64,000 nt of DNA from Cyanophora paradoxa (GCA_004431415.1 QPMI01000482.1:62001-126000), one strand, 5' to 3'. Positions 45,485-57,357 are shown, counted from the first letter of the stretch. Numbers and translations are program-made. Notes: a model not told the origin generated them from the letters alone.

Positions 45485-48400
45485 TCACTCGGGGGGGTTC
45501 CAGACAGGGTAGGCCCCCCCCGGGGGCGGGGTGGTGGCCTGGGGGGGCGTGGCGAGCATCGGCGAGTCCGGCGTGCGCGCCCGGGCCCGCACGCGCACGG
45601 CCGCCGCGCCGAGGCCGGCGGCGAGCGGGCCGCCGGGGCCGGCGACGGCGCGGGGCCAGGGGCAGGGGCCGGGGCCGGCCGGCCAGCCGGCCATCCCCGC
45701 GTCTGGCGAGGGCGAGTTGCTGGAGTGGACGGGGCTGCGGCGCCGGCGACCCCGTCAGTCGGCGACGCGCAGAGGCGAGAGCGCGCAATGGTCGCGTGCG
45801 TTCTCATCAAGCTGAACGTTAAGCCAGCTGGGCATGGGCCGCAAAGACGACCCCTAGTCGAGCTGGGGAGAGGGCGGGGCGGACCTGTCGAGGGCGGCGT
45901 CGACCCAGTCCATCGCCTCCCGCGTGCCTGGCGCCGGGCAGGGAAGAAGCGATCGCGAGCGGTGAGGCCGCGCCCCGGGTAGGGGGCGCGCGCGCCCAGC
46001 CGGCTCACTGGGCGAGAAGGGAACGTTCTCGAAGAGCGGAGGGGGCGGCGTGCCTGGGGCGCGGAGATCAGCGGGGGCAGCGCAGGGAGCGGGGGCAGTC
46101 GGCGCACCCGGGAGGCCGGCAGGGAAGGGAGGCGGCGGCGGGCCGGAGGCCTCGAGGAACTGAGGGGGCGCCGTGAGGCGGGCGGGGAGGCGTACAAGGG
46201 GGAGGGGTACCGAGGGCTCGGGGGGCGGCAGGGGCGCCTGCGATTTCGGCGGGGCGGGGACGGCAGCGACTTCGGTGGAGGACGTCGGGGGCGGCGGGGT
46301 CAGCTGCGCGACGGGGCGAGGGGCGCGCGGGGCGAGGGGCGCACCCCGCGGTGGAGCGGGGAGCTGCGCGCGGGGGGCGGAGGTCGAAGCGACCCGCACC
46401 CGCTGCACCGGCCCGCCGGCCCGCGTCGCCACCCTGCACAAGGCCGTCAGTGCCGCGTCGGACGCGAGCGAACAGCGCGGAAGCGGAATGCAGCGGGTCT
46501 CACGTCGCTCGGATCGCGTGGATGGCTCCGACCGCGCTCGCGCTCGCGCTCGCGCTCGGGGCGGGGGCGGCATCGGCGGCAGCGGCGGCGGCGGCGGCAG
46601 GGGCGCCGGGACGGGCTGCGCCTTGCCCGCCTTGGCCGCCCGGCCCGCCCGGCCGGCGGCGGCGGCGCTTCCTCCTCCTCCTCCTCCTCCTCCTCCTCGC
46701 CGGGGCTCTGCAGGGGGGAAGGTTGGGACAGGGCGGGGCGAGGGCGGCGGGGCGAGGGCGGGGGAGGGCGAGGGGGCGGCACCTCCTCGCCGTCGCCCTC
46801 CTCGCCCTCCTCGTCCGCCTCCGTCAGCTCCTGCCCCGGCCCTCAGCGCTCTCAAGCGCCCCCTCCCCCGCGCCCCCCTCCTCTCTTCCTTCCCCTCCCG
46901 CCCCCTCGGAGGGGCGCGCCACCTCGTCCTCCTCCTCCTCGCTGCTCTCCTCGCTGCTCTCCTCCCGGCGCCGGCCCCGCCCCCGCCGCGCCCCGCCCGG
47001 CCCCGCCCGGCCCCGCCGCGTCCCGCCGGCCGCCCCGCGCCTCTCCGGCGCCGCCTGCTGCGGGGCGTCAAGGGACGGAGCGCCGTACCGCCCATCCGGG
47101 CACCTCAGCGGCGGCGGCGGCGGCGGCGGCGGCCTCCTCGTCCCCGTCTCCGTCCCCGTCCTCGGAGAGGTCCTACCCCCCGCCGCCGCTCAAGATTCGG
47201 GCGCCGGCCGATAGCCTTCAGCGCTTCCGCGCGGGTACACGCACTCGGATGTCGTCCACCTGAGGCGCCCGCGCCCGCGGCGTCAGACCGTATCCCCGCG
47301 GATGTTTGGATCCCGTAACCCCCTCCAAACGCACGCGGTACACGGAGAACGAGAGGTACCCCGCAGTCTTCACCAGCGCCTGGATCTTGTCCCCTGCCTG
47401 GCACGAAAGGGGGTAGCTCGGTTTTCAGGGGCTACAGAGACGGAAAACACGTCCAGGGGGTACCTGCAGGTCGTGGTGGACAATGAGCTCGTTCAGCGTC
47501 GTCCTGCGGGGGGCTTAGGCGCGGAGCCGGGCACAGCAAGCGGGGCTCGGAGGGGGGTACGTGGTGAATCCGTCCTTGAGCTCGAGAATGCGCCCGACCG
47601 TCGGATTCTTCTTGTCCGTGTTGCGCTCGAAGCGTTGCTGGGGTGGAGGGGATCATCGGGGATATATGGCGAGAGAGGGGCGCCGCAGACCTGCTGAACG
47701 TTGCAGGATATGATCGCCTGAAGCGGAGTACGCTGAGCCAGGAAAGTGGGGTACAATCAGGGTCGGGCCACCGACCTGTTTATTAAAGAGCTCGCTGCGG
47801 ACGCGAGATCCCGGGCTCAGCGAGTGGGGCAGCGGGATGGGGCAAGTGCGGTCGGGGTACCGGAGCGTGATCTTCCCGTCGAACTGGACGGGGTCCTCCA
47901 TGATGTGCTCTGCGGGGGGAGTGCCGCTCAGGGCGCGGACGCGGGGGAGGGGGGTCGGGGGCCTGGGGCGGGACAGGAGCGGGCACCGATGCGGCTTGAC
48001 TTGAGGCGGAACACGAGCTGCGAGACACACGAGCGTAACATGTACGCCTCTCCCCGCGCAGTGCGGGGCGGGGCGGGGCGCGGCGCGGCTCGAGGGCGGC
48101 GGGGGATACGCGGTTCGAGCTCGCCTGCAGCGTGAGGCGCAGCGAGAACGTCCGGTCGAGCTTCCCGTCGCGCTTCTGGTGGGTACGGCTCAGAAAGCGT
48201 ACGCAGAATTGGTGAGGGTACGACGCACCTGAATATAGGCTGGAGGGTGCTTTCGAATCTGCAGATGGGGGGTAAAAAGGACAAGGGCATTCTGCGAATC
48301 CAGGAGGGGCTCGCGCGGGCCTTGTCAGTGTATGAAACCTGGGTGGGCGGGCACGGCGTGAGCCTGGGGCAGAAGCGCCGCAGCGACGCCGTAGGAGGCG

Positions 48401-48623
48401 CACCCTGTTGGCGCTCTTGCCGCCGCCTGTGCGCTTCTTGCGGACGATCGGAGCGGGCGCGCCGGGCGCGAGCAGCGAGGGGGCGGAGCCTGCGGGGTAG
48501 AGGTCTCAGGGCTCGCGGGGAGCGGCGCTGGGGCGGCCGGGGGGGCGCACGGGCCGGCTCGCCGGCCTCGTCCGACTCGAGCTCCATCGCCCGCTCGACG
48601 CCCTCGGGCACCACAACCTCCAT
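45485..48623 (-). CDS. Acidic and proline-rich protein, unidentified, probably nuclear
   Basis: Start MEVVVPEGVERAMELESDEA at 48623. Small minus-strand exons follow: IVRKKRTGGGKSAN-like basic sequence near 48430, KRDGKLDRTFSLRLTLQ, VSQLVFRLKS, MEDPVQFDGKITLRYPDRTC, AIISCNVQQ, RFERNTDKKNPTVGRILELK, TTLNELIVHHDLQ, AGDKIQALVKTAGYLSFSVY. Then VDDIR joins DLSEDGDGDGDEEAAAAAAA, and EESSEESSEEEEDE joins ELTEADEEGEEGDGEE, two strongly acidic stretches. A long Pro-rich tail ends PPPGGAYPVWNPPE at 45485. Acidic tracts after a beta-rich domain recall histone chaperones or nuclear factors, but that is only an analogy. One gene is assumed from continuous orientation and intron style. Confidence 0.5.
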
Positions 48624-49493
48624 CCCGTTCTCCTGCCCGCGGCGGCTTCAGTTCGAATTCTGGGCGCGGCGCGGCGCGGAGGGCGATCTAGAGCCCGGTC
48701 CTGCGGGATGCACGCGTGGGCCCGCACCCCCTGCTGCAGCATCGTGTTTAGAAGGGACTTCCTCTTCGTCCGCGTCGCTGCACCGAGCCCGGGTTCACGC
48801 CTGCGCGTCGGTTGAGACTGCGCAAGCCCGGCAGGGCGCCCCGCGGCTCGCACGCACCGCGCGCGGGTCGAGGCCGGGGTAAGTTCGAATCTGGCGGGCT
48901 CCGGCAAGGGCGGCGGGGTTGGGAGCGGAGTCGGCTGTGAGTCATCGACGCTGGGGGTCGACAGTGTCGGAATGCGGGGCGGCGCGGGCGCGCGGAATGG
49001 CGGGTGTCCTGACCGCTTGGATTTGGGAGGCCGGCCGCGCCCGCGTTTGACTGTCGGAGAGGCTACCTCCGAAGCAGCGGCGAATGACCCCTGGACGCCG
49101 CGCTTCCTCGCTGACGGGTCGGCCTGCGAACGCGTGGCGCGGGCTCGGACATGCCATGATGCGTACGCGGGCTCCGCGCGCCCGCGCGAGTGCTATTGCG
49201 AGCATGCAATGAAGAAAGCGCGTCGCGTGAAGCGAGCGCAGACGTGTGGCATTCCCGACTGACCGCTGCATTCCGAGTTCCGGGAGGTCGGCGTGCGTAC
49301 CATGTGAATGTCGCCAGCGCGGCCGCACCCGAGCGTGCCGATATCCGTGCGTCGGCTTCGGAGCGCTCCTAGCGCTGTACCGACGAGCAAGCAGCAACCG
49401 ACGCGCGCACTGTACCCGGCCACCACCGTCACCACCGTACCCGGACGGCCCAAAACAAGAGCTCGGAGCGTGGGCACCCCCAGGCGCTTCGCA
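48624..49493. other. Intergenic or first-exon region, nothing assigned
   Basis: Between divergently transcribed genes. Overlapping frames on both strands show no family resemblance. The true start of the downstream coiled-coil gene may lie here. Confidence 0.35.
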
Positions 49494-50707
49494 TGCAGGA
49501 CCCCATGTTAGCGAGCTCGGCAGTGCGTCCAGCGACTTTCAGAAGCTCACCGTGCAGGTTTCGCTGATGCTGTTGCCGCCACGCCTCCGCAGGACTTTGG
49601 CTTCCAGAACCCGCTCCTTGCGGCGAAGAATGCTAGGAAACGGGCAGAGACCGATGCACAGCTTCTGGACAACCGGTTACGGAGGCTGAAGGCAAGCTGC
49701 CCCGTGGCTCCAGCAGGCTCGCTCAAGCTAACGCCCCGGATGGCGGTCTGCAGATTGAAGAGGATCGGGCGAGGAAAAAGATCGAGGAGACCCGCCGCCG
49801 GGCCGCCGAGATTCTGCAGCTGAAGGAGCGCAACGTTGCCAAGGTGCAGGTCAAGCAGCAGGTGCGGGGCCGCCTCGGAGCGCGTGCGGTGATCAGAGGG
49901 ATCACGCCTCATCGCCGGAGAACAGATGGAACAGGAGGAAGAGGAGCGATTGAGGCGGGAGCGCGAGATCATCGCTATTCAGAACGCGGAGCGGCGGGAG
50001 GTCAAGAAGGCGAGCCCCCGGGCGCCGCCGGGGACCCGTGAGACGCAGCGATGCTAAGCGCGCGGCAGGCGATCGAGCTCGCCATCGTCCAGACGAAGAA
50101 GGCGGAGGCCGCTACTCTCAAGAAGCTAAGCAGGGTGCGGATTCCGGTGGCGTCAGCTCTGCGCCGGCCTGGGCCGACTACCGCCCGCAGGAGAATCAGA
50201 TCGCGGCCGCGCGCTTCAAGGAGATGGAGGTCAAGCGGGCGCAGGTCCGACGCGGCGCCCTCCGCTCCGCCGCAGCACGCCGAGCCGGGCCGCGCCGGGC
50301 CGCAGATGATCCGGGATTCCATCAAGGCGCGAGAGATCGAGGCGGTGGCCCGCATCCAGAAGCAGCGGGTGCGCGCCGCGGCACATCGGGGCCAGCCGCA
50401 GGCGCTGAGATGCCCCCGCCGGGGCGGGCGCGCGCGCGCAGGTGCTGCACGAGCAGTCGCTGGGGCAGACGTTCGAGGAGCGGGTGGCGGTGGAGGAGGA
50501 CCGGCGCCGCCGCGCCGAGGAGGAGGTCCTCCGCATGGAGCAGGCGCGATTCGATCTCGGATTCGATCCCGCCCGGCCGCTGAGTCTGGCGCGCAGGAGG
50601 AGGCGGCCCTCATCGAGCGCCTCCGGCACATGCAGGCACGGCAGCGCAAGGCCTACGAGGAGCTCGAGGGCGCCCTCACCGCGCAGGCCGGCGGCGGCCC
50701 GGGGTGA
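49494..50707 (+). CDS. Coiled-coil protein, possibly ciliary, unidentified
   Basis: Seven or so exons each encode charged heptad-rich helix: DFGFQNPLLAAKNARKRAET with DAQLLDNRLRRLK, IEEDRARKKIEETRRRAAEI, LQLKERNVAKVQVKQQ, EQMEQEEEERLRREREIIAI, QNAERREVKK, AIELAIVQTKKAEAATLKKL, ENQIAAARFKEMEVKRAQV, MIRDSIKAREIEAVARIQKQ, VLHEQSLGQTFEERVAVEED, RRRRAEEEVLRMEQ, EEAALIERLRHMQARQRKAY. It ends LTAQAGGGPG at 50707. The intron 49692-49753 has a GC donor (GCAAGC). No globular domain. The composition resembles axonemal coiled-coil proteins, an analogy only. The true start is unresolved; an in-frame ATG was not found in the first exon listed. Confidence 0.55.
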
Positions 50708-51071
50708 GGCGCCACGCCGCGCGGCCCTTCCCCGCCCTCTCCTCGCCCTCCGTACCCCTCCCCGTCTTCGCCCCCGCCCCACCCGCCACTCCCCCGCCCC
50801 GCTTTGCCCTCGGCGGGCCCCCGCACGGGGCCCTTGCTCCTGCCCGTAGATCTAGGCAGGACCGCCGTTAGCCGTGTAAATGTACGATTCGCAACCGCGG
50901 AGCTGCAACGTTCTAGCCGTGGCATCGGCCCGTCCCGATACTAGTAGCCTGGAAGCATGGCACCGCCGACGGAATCGAAAGAGCTGCAGATTAACTTAAA
51001 AAGACAGACTTTACACGGAAGTACAGCAGCCCGCGGGGCGCGGCGCTGCGAGGGGGGTACACGACACGGGC
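50708..51071. other. Convergent intergenic gap
   Basis: About 360 bp between the coiled-coil gene and the GAA1 stop codon. A C-rich then A+T-richer stretch; no supported feature. Confidence 0.4.
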
Positions 51072-54061
51072 CTAGACGTCGCCGGCGGCGAGGCGGCAGA
51101 GGAGGGAGTGGACGGGGTAGAAGATGGAGGTGAAGGCGAGCCAGAGGGGGGTGTCGAGGACGAGCTGGGCGAAGGGGGCGCGGGCGAAGAGGGCGTCGTG
51201 GTAGGCGGCGAGGAGGCCGAGGGCGGCGGCGGGGGAGGCGAGGGCGAGCCAGAGGACGGAGAGGCGGTTCGAGTCCGGGCGGGCCGGGGGCGGGGCCTGG
51301 GGGTCGAGGAGGGGCAGCGGGGCGGGGCGGGCGAAGGCGAGGGCGGGGACGAGGAGGAGCATGGCGGCGAGGCCGAGGGCGAGGTTGTAGAAGGAGAGCA
51401 TCGCGAGGGTGATCGCCAGGTGCGTGAGGGCGAGCGCCCGCGCGAACGACGGGTCGTGCCCCAGCTGGATCTGCCAGTCCGCCTCCAGCCGCGCCCGCGC
51501 CTCGTCGTCGGCCCCCAGGGCGGACGCCTCCTCCTCCTGCACCGGCTGGCCCGGGAAGGGCGCCCGCTCCGCGTGCTCGTCGGGGTCCCGGCCGGCCGCC
51601 TTGGCCTTCTCCCGGGCCGCCGCGGCGAGGGCGGCCGCGGTGAACGAGAAGCGCGCCTCGGCGTCGACGTGCGGCGGGCGCCCCTGCGACAGCATCCGCG
51701 AGGCCCGCAGCAGCGTGTACGCCGCCATCAGCATGAGGACCTGCCGGCGCCCCGGCTCAGGCCCGCCCTCGGGGGGGAGCCGGAGGGGCGCACCTGGGCG
51801 TCGGGGAGGGCGAAGCGGGGGGAGAGCTCGCGCAGCTTGAAGACGGCGGGCGGGAAGAAGAAGAGCAGGGCCGAGTCTGCAGGGAAGGGCGAGTCAGGCC
51901 CGGGCTGCCGAGGGCGAACGGTCCGAGGAAGAAGAAGCGCGGTGAAAAGAGGGGGCTGGGATGAGATGGGACCCGCGATTGACGGGCAGGCGCCACGGGG
52001 AGGGCGCGCGCCTCTGAATGGTCGCGGGCCGCCCCGCGGCGATGGCCGGGGGCCCCCCGGAGCGGCGCCCGCGCAAAACGCGCGGGCGCCAAGGGGGGCG
52101 GGTCCCGGGTCGCCGCGGGATTCCTCTGCCACGGCTGTAACAGCTCGCCGGCACCAAGGCCCGGCGAGCTTGACTGGCACATGGCGCTCCAAAAGAACAG
52201 GTGGATAGCGAGCTAGATAGATAGATATAGATAGATAGCTAGCTAGATAAATAGGAAAGATACGAATTAACACATAAATTCTGCGGACCGGCGGCGGTGA
52301 TGAGGAGGTTGCCGGTGAGGTACATGTTGAGGCCGGACTTGCGCTTGGAGGCGAGCCAGACGACGTGGACGGCCGGCACGGCGAGGAGAAGGCCGCCGAG
52401 GACGCTCAGGTGCGCGAAGGGGACGTAGAATGGCGGCGTGGAGAGGAGGTAGAAGTGCGAAGAGTGGTGCAGCCGCTCCAGCAGGTTGTTGATCGACCGG
52501 ATGTACCCCTCCGCCGTCCTGGAGGGGGATGAGGCGCGGGGCGGCGGGAAGGGGCTGGGCGACGCTCACCGCCCGATGATGTGCATGTCGCGGACCGAGG
52601 GGGTGCGGAGGCCCTCCGCGGGGCTCAGCGTGAACGAGTCGACCGTGCGCCTGGGGCCCGCGCGCGCGTGAGAATGCGCCAGGAGAACGGCCGGGGCACG
52701 GCGGCGGCCGCACATGAGGAAGTGGGCGTGGTCGCCGGTGGGGAGGCCGAGGGCGAGCCGGGCGGCGAAGCCAAGCGTGGAGACCATGCGCTCCCAGTAC
52801 GTTGCGGGCACGACCTCCATGACGGGCACGACGAGCGGGTGGTCAACGCTCAGCACGAGCTCCCAGAGGGGAATGGCCGCCTTCACAAACCACTCCGGGG
52901 CCGCGTTCTGCGGATGCGCGGGGGCGGGGGCGTTGGAGCCGGCGCGGAAAGAGAAAGGAGAAAGGAGGGAGGCCTCACCTGAGCGGGGTATGGCCACACG
53001 ACGACGCGGCGCTCATTGACGAGGACCTCGTTCAACGTGGCGATCACGTCGAGGTTCGGGAGGCGTCCGCCGATGCCGTCTGCTCCGTCGCATAAGCGCC
53101 GGGGGCGCCGCCTCGAAAAGAGAGGAGCGCACCGGCGGAGACAGCGATGCGGTCGAAGGTGCCGCGCGTGAAGTCCAGGGCGAGCGCGGCGCGGATCAGG
53201 CCGGAGCGGCGGAGGCCGAGGGAGTTGGCGCAGTCGAGGCCCGTGCAATGGTACGCGTCCAAGAACGCTTTGACCCCGTTCGGGCATGCCGGGCTCGATC
53301 CATCGTGCAGGATGACGATCACGTCCATGGCGAGCCACGTCCTGTCTGCCGGAAGGCGGTCAGGGCTGGGGCACGTACATACAAAGGAGATGGAGCCAGA
53401 AACGACTCACGTTTCGCGAACGCGAGCTCCGCGACGCTGATCGCGATGGCGGCACCGGTGTTGAGGCCCTCGAGTGTGTTGTTCGCGCTGCTTTCCTCGG
53501 GGTCGGGCCGGTGGTGATAGTAGCGCGCGGACAGCGCAATCGCCTCCTTGCCATCGCCAGATCGAGATCGGATGCGGCCGATGAGCGCCGGCCCGCACTC
53601 GACCGGTCCATTCACGGGGATCGATGTCACCTCCGCCCCGGCCGTACGAAGAGCCCGCGCCACAGTGCCGATCACGTAGTCGTTTGGTGGATCCGGGAAG
53701 CTCGCCACGACCGCCTTGTCGATCTCCTCGAGGAACTGCTCCGCGAGCTGCGCGAAGCCTTCATCGTAGCTGTACTCCGCCGCATTGACTAGAAGCGCGT
53801 TTTCGTCTGTCCGCGTCCTCCGACTCGCGAACGGCAGCAGCAGCAGCCAGACGATCGCCGCGAAGAACAACAGCCAGCTGCGACCGTGTTTAAGAACCTG
53901 GCAGGAGAAAACGGGCGGGCGGCGAACCTCACTGCCGTTATCGACCGCTCTGAGAGCTTCGCAAACACATTCTCTCTCCGCTTCGGCGGCTCCTTGGCCG
54001 GCTCCCGCGGATTCATCCGTACCCCGGGCCGGCCGTTCCCCCCACTCCTAAACTTCAGCAA
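51072..54061 (-). CDS. GAA1: GPI transamidase subunit GAA1
   Basis: GAA1 is the ER membrane subunit of the complex that attaches GPI anchors to proteins. Minus-strand exons: NPREPAKEPPKRRENVFAKL, SERSITAV joined (50-nt intron with GTTCG donor) to SWLLFFAAIVWLLLLPFA, the N-terminal membrane helix. Next come TRTDENALLVNAAEYSYDEG, VARALRTAGAEVTSIPVN, TLEGLNTGAAIAISVAELAF, DVIVILHDGSSPACPNGVKA, CTGLDCANSLGLRRSGLIRA, GRLPNLDVIATLNEVL, PATYWERMVSTLGFAARLAL, LRTPSVRDMHIIGR. The diagnostic block EGYIRSINNLLERLHHSSHF with YLLSTPPFYVPF follows, then several C-terminal membrane segments ending LCRLAAGDV at 51072. The luminal domain is peptidase-M28-like in this family. Start is 54061 or the next Met at 54016. 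A (GATA)n tract lies in one intron. Confidence 0.88.
52213..52256. repeat. (GATA)n microsatellite in a GAA1 intron
   Basis: A run of AGATAGATAGATATAGATAG and AGCTAGCTAGATAAATAGG units, A+T-rich against a GC-rich background, about 10 bp upstream on the plus strand of the exon that carries the last luminal block. Confidence 0.85.
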
Positions 54062-54259
54062 GTTCGTTCGCGCTTCTCGCGGCTTATACTCGCCCGCCGC
54101 TTGGCGTGGCTATCAGCTCCATCAGCTCACCTCACTAACTTCTCGAGGTGCGCCGCGCGCGGTTTTCGGGCGCGCGCAGGACGCACGAGCTTTCATTATA
54201 GGCTGCGTGGGCTTGCGGAAGCTGCGGATTTGTGTCACAAAGGCTCATACCTTCAACAG
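54062..54259. promoter_or_regulatory. Short divergent (candidate bidirectional) promoter region
   Basis: Only about 200 bp separate the head-to-head starts of GAA1 (-) and the ferredoxin-like gene (+). Any promoters must overlap or lie within transcribed sequence. No specific box could be identified. Confidence 0.4.
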
Positions 54260-54993
54260 ATGGCAGCTTTCACTACTTCCTTCCTCCCGGCCGCCCGCAA
54301 CTTCACTACTTCCTTCGCGGGCGTGGCCATCCGGCGACAGGAGCGCAACATCGAGCCCAGCACTCCCCAGCGCACTACCACCGTTGCCCAGGTTTGTTAC
54401 CATCGAAGCGCCGCGCGCGCGCGCGCAGCAAGTTTGTCGTTTCGTTCCGGGACCTTCCATATGATCTAGGCGGCCCCGATCTCGAGCAGTCCTGCACAAG
54501 CAGTCCTGCACAAGCAGTCCTAACTCGCGCTTTGTTGCAGGCGCCCAACCCGTTCACCAAGCAGCTCAATCGCACCACCGAGGTGAAGGTCGACGGCGCT
54601 AAGTCGGCCATGGCCGGCCCGGCGGAGAACCTCCGCTTCGTCCTTCAGCGCGAGAAGGTAGACCTCTACGCGTTCAAGGGCAAGGTGTGCTGCTCCGAGT
54701 TTTCATGGCCTTATGTCCGAACCAACACGGTCCGGGCTGGCAGCTGCTGAACTGCGGCGGCTACGGCAACTGCGGCACGTGCATCGTCGACATCACCGAG
54801 GGTGCTAGCAACTGCAACGCGCGGACCCCCGCTGAGGAGAAGCTCCTCCGCAACAAGCCCGAGTCGTGGCGCCTCGGTCCGCTCCCCCGCGCCGTTTCGT
54901 TCGGTCCCTCTTCTGATTCCTGTCTGTGCAGCCTGCCAGTGCGTGGTCAACGGGCCGATCGCCATCGCTACCAAGCCCCAGGCGAAGAAGTAA
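54260..54993 (+). CDS. [2Fe-2S] ferredoxin-like protein with organelle presequence
   Basis: Small electron-transfer or Fe-S protein. Exon 1 gives a presequence, MAAFTTSFLPAARNFTTSFA, typical of a plastid or mitochondrial transit peptide. Exon 2: APNPFTKQLNRTTEVKVDGA ... LRFVLQREKVDLYAFKGK. Exon 3: LLNCGGYGNCGTCIVDITEG, then NCNARTPAEEKLLRNKPESW. The last exon begins ACQCVVNGPIAIATKP; stop at 54991-54993. Cluster cysteines show C-x5-C-x2-C plus a distal C in 'ACQC', the spacing of adrenodoxin-like and some chloroplast ferredoxin-like proteins rather than the C-x4-C-x2-C of photosynthetic PetF. The intron at about 54392-54540 contains a 3-copy repeat of AGCAGTCCTGCACA. Partner unknown. Confidence 0.82.
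54487..54523. repeat. Three-copy 14-bp tandem repeat inside an intron
   Basis: AGCAGTCCTGCACA occurs twice and then as a partial third copy (agcagtcctaac), just upstream of the acceptor of the ferredoxin-like gene's first intron. Such a position can carry a branch point, but that is not shown. Confidence 0.8.
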
Positions 54994-55370
54994 GGGGCTT
55001 TGAACGCGACCCGGGCGGACGCCCAGCTACACACAGGACCAGACTAGCATACTTTCCCTATCAGACAGCACTTTCGGCGACTGCCCAGTTGGGGGCGGGC
55101 CACTTTCATCCAGCATTTCGATTCAGCTCCCTTTCACTCTTTGTTTAGCTTCAGTTGTGATTGTCGTGCTCTGAATGGCATGCGTTGGAGAAGGCATGGC
55201 TGGGCCCCGGGGATTTGATTATGAAATTGCATATTTACACACATCGTGGCATCGTGGATGCGCACGTCGCGCGATGATACAGCGAGAGCTGACAGCTCCG
55301 CGGAGGGGCCGACCGGACGCCCCCCGTGCGAATGAGTCTAAGCTCTCAATTATTATCTGCCTCAAGCTAG

Positions 55371-57195
55371 CTAGTAAACGAATATTCTCTTGAAAAGAAG
55401 GACGGAAAGCTCGTCGAGGCGGTCGACGATGACGTCCGCGCCGGTGAGCTGCGGACCGGTTCAAAAGAGAGGGAGAGGGCGGCAGGGCAGGGGGGGCGGA
55501 CCGCGTAGGGCGGGTGCGTGGAGCTGACCACCACGCACTTCATCTGAGCGACAGGAGCTAAGACGAGAAGTGGGGCGGACAAGCGCGCTGCCCGGGCACG
55601 GCACCTGGCCGGCCCTGGCCGCCTCGATGCCGACCGGGGTGTGGTCGAAGACGCAGCAGAACATGGGGGCCCGCTCCACCTGCAGAGAGCATCCTTGAGA
55701 GGACGGGAACGTTTACACGAAGATCGAAATAAGGAAAAGGACCTCCTTGGCCATCGTGAGGTACATGTGCGGGCTGGGCTTCAGCCGCAGGAAGTCTGAG
55801 CGGAGCGATAAGGAAGAAGAAGGAAGGGGAGAGGGCTGAGGGCAGCAAGGAGGGCGCGCCGGCGCCGGAGACGAGGGCCTTGAAGTAGGACTGGAGGCCC
55901 GTCGCCTCTATTATCGCCTCGACGGACTTGCGTGGCTGCAGCGAGCCCAGGGCGCTGAGGGCGGCGGGGCAAGGGGCATCAGAAGAGGGGGGAGAGGGTG
56001 GAGCAGGGGCGCGGCGGGAATCGGACCAGGGGACCTCGTTGTCCTTCAGGATATCCAGCATTTGCTTGGCGCCCGGGATGAGCTCGAGCCTGCAGCCGCC
56101 GGCCGATCGGCGCTCGGGGAACGGGAAGGGGGCCGCGGGCGGGGCGACGGGGACGCGTACCCCTTCTCCTTGAGGAGGTCGCGGAAGATCTCCTCTTTCC
56201 TCTCCACCAGGCTCATGATCTCGCGGGGATCCCCGGTCCAGTCGAGGACCTGAAAAAGGGACGGTCGGCGGAAAGGCAGGGCAGGGGACGGGCAGGGCTG
56301 AGCGAGGCGGCGGCGGCGCGCCTCGAAGATGAACTGCTCGTTGCGCATGATGAGCATCTTCTCGAGCTGCCGCTCGTGCGCGGCGAAGACGTAGTTGTTG
56401 CCCTGCTCCTGCTCCTCGTCCGCGAGCTTGAGCCACGCGTCCCGCTGCAGCTCCTTCGTGTCCACAAGCACGCTGCACGGCCGTTTAGAGCGGGCTGGGC
56501 CGAAGATCTAGCCAACAAGCTTGGAAGGCGCACCCCTCGAGCTCGAAGAGGGCGCCAAAGCCGCGCTCGGGCTTGAGCATGAGGCGCTTCTTTTCGAGGA
56601 AGTCAGGCTGAAGGTCCCGGTTTAAGGCCTCCAGCATGTCAATGTCCTCGCGCTCGAGCGGCACGCCCCACCACTCACGCAGTGGCTCCTCCTCCTCCAT
56701 CTCCATCTCTTGCGGGCCGCCGCCGCCCCGGCCCGGACGAGAGCGGACGCCGCCAGCCCGCGGCACTTCCACTGCCGCACTGGAGCTTGCCCTGACTGGA
56801 GCAAGCGTCGCTTGCCGGCACTCGATCGGCGCCGGCGCTGAGCTGGACGGGGAGGCCCGTGCTGCATGATAGCTGCGGTGCAGCTGATCTGCGGTGGCCG
56901 GGGCGCCCCAAATTGGCCTCCAAGACGAGAAGGTCCCGATCAACACCCGCCGGCTGCTACAGGGCGCGGGCGAGTTCCCCATACTCTCGGCAGCAACACG
57001 CGCTGCACGCGCCGTCGCCCTAGCGGCCGCCGCGCCGCTGCTGCTGGTCGCAACGGGACATGCTTGAGGAGCCTTAGACTGCCGCAACGACGCACGTCCG
57101 GCCACGGCGACGGGACCGGCCGCGCAGAAGGCCGGAGAGGAATCGCCCGCCGGTGGCGGTGCACTCGGCGCACTCCAAGCCCTTCGGAGCGCCAT
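55371..57195 (-). CDS. HAD-superfamily protein (plant PYRP2-like), organelle-targeted
   Basis: Start at 57195 (MALRRAWSAPSAPPPAGDSS) opens a 200-residue Ala/Ser/Arg-rich presequence. Then EMEMEEEEPLREWWGVPLER, EDIDMLEALNRDL, KPERGFGALFELEG joined by a phase-2 intron to VLVDTKELQRDAWLKLADEE, HERQLEKMLIMRNEQFIFE, VLDWTGDPREIMSLVERKEE, LELIPGAKQMLDILKDNEVP, RKSVEAIIEATGLQSYFKAL, DFLRLKPSPHMYLTMAKE, APMFCCVFDHTPVGIEAARA. It ends VLLFKRIFVY at 55371. The cap-then-core order and block spacing match HAD phosphatases, especially plant proteins close to the flavin-pathway phosphatase PYRP2. The usual DxDG motif I reads ELEG: both aspartates are Glu, so catalysis is doubtful or altered. Head-to-head with the NEK gene, 162 bp apart. 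Confidence 0.75.
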
Positions 57196-57357
57196 GTCGC
57201 TCCCGGGGCCGCTGCTGTTTCAGATGGGATCGCTCCGCGGGCGGGGTACGTGTTACCTCCAGGTCTTGCGTGGTCCGAAGCAGCGCTCGAGCGCGAGGCT
57301 GCCGGGAGCGCAGTCTACTTAATTGAACGACAATGCACAGTTGACTTGGCGCGTGCG
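57196..57357. promoter_or_regulatory. Short divergent (candidate bidirectional) promoter region
   Basis: 162 bp between the divergent start codons of the HAD-like (-) and NEK (+) genes. No TATA-like box was identified; a short A+T-richer string (tctacttaattgaacg) lies about 45 bp before the NEK start. Confidence 0.4.
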
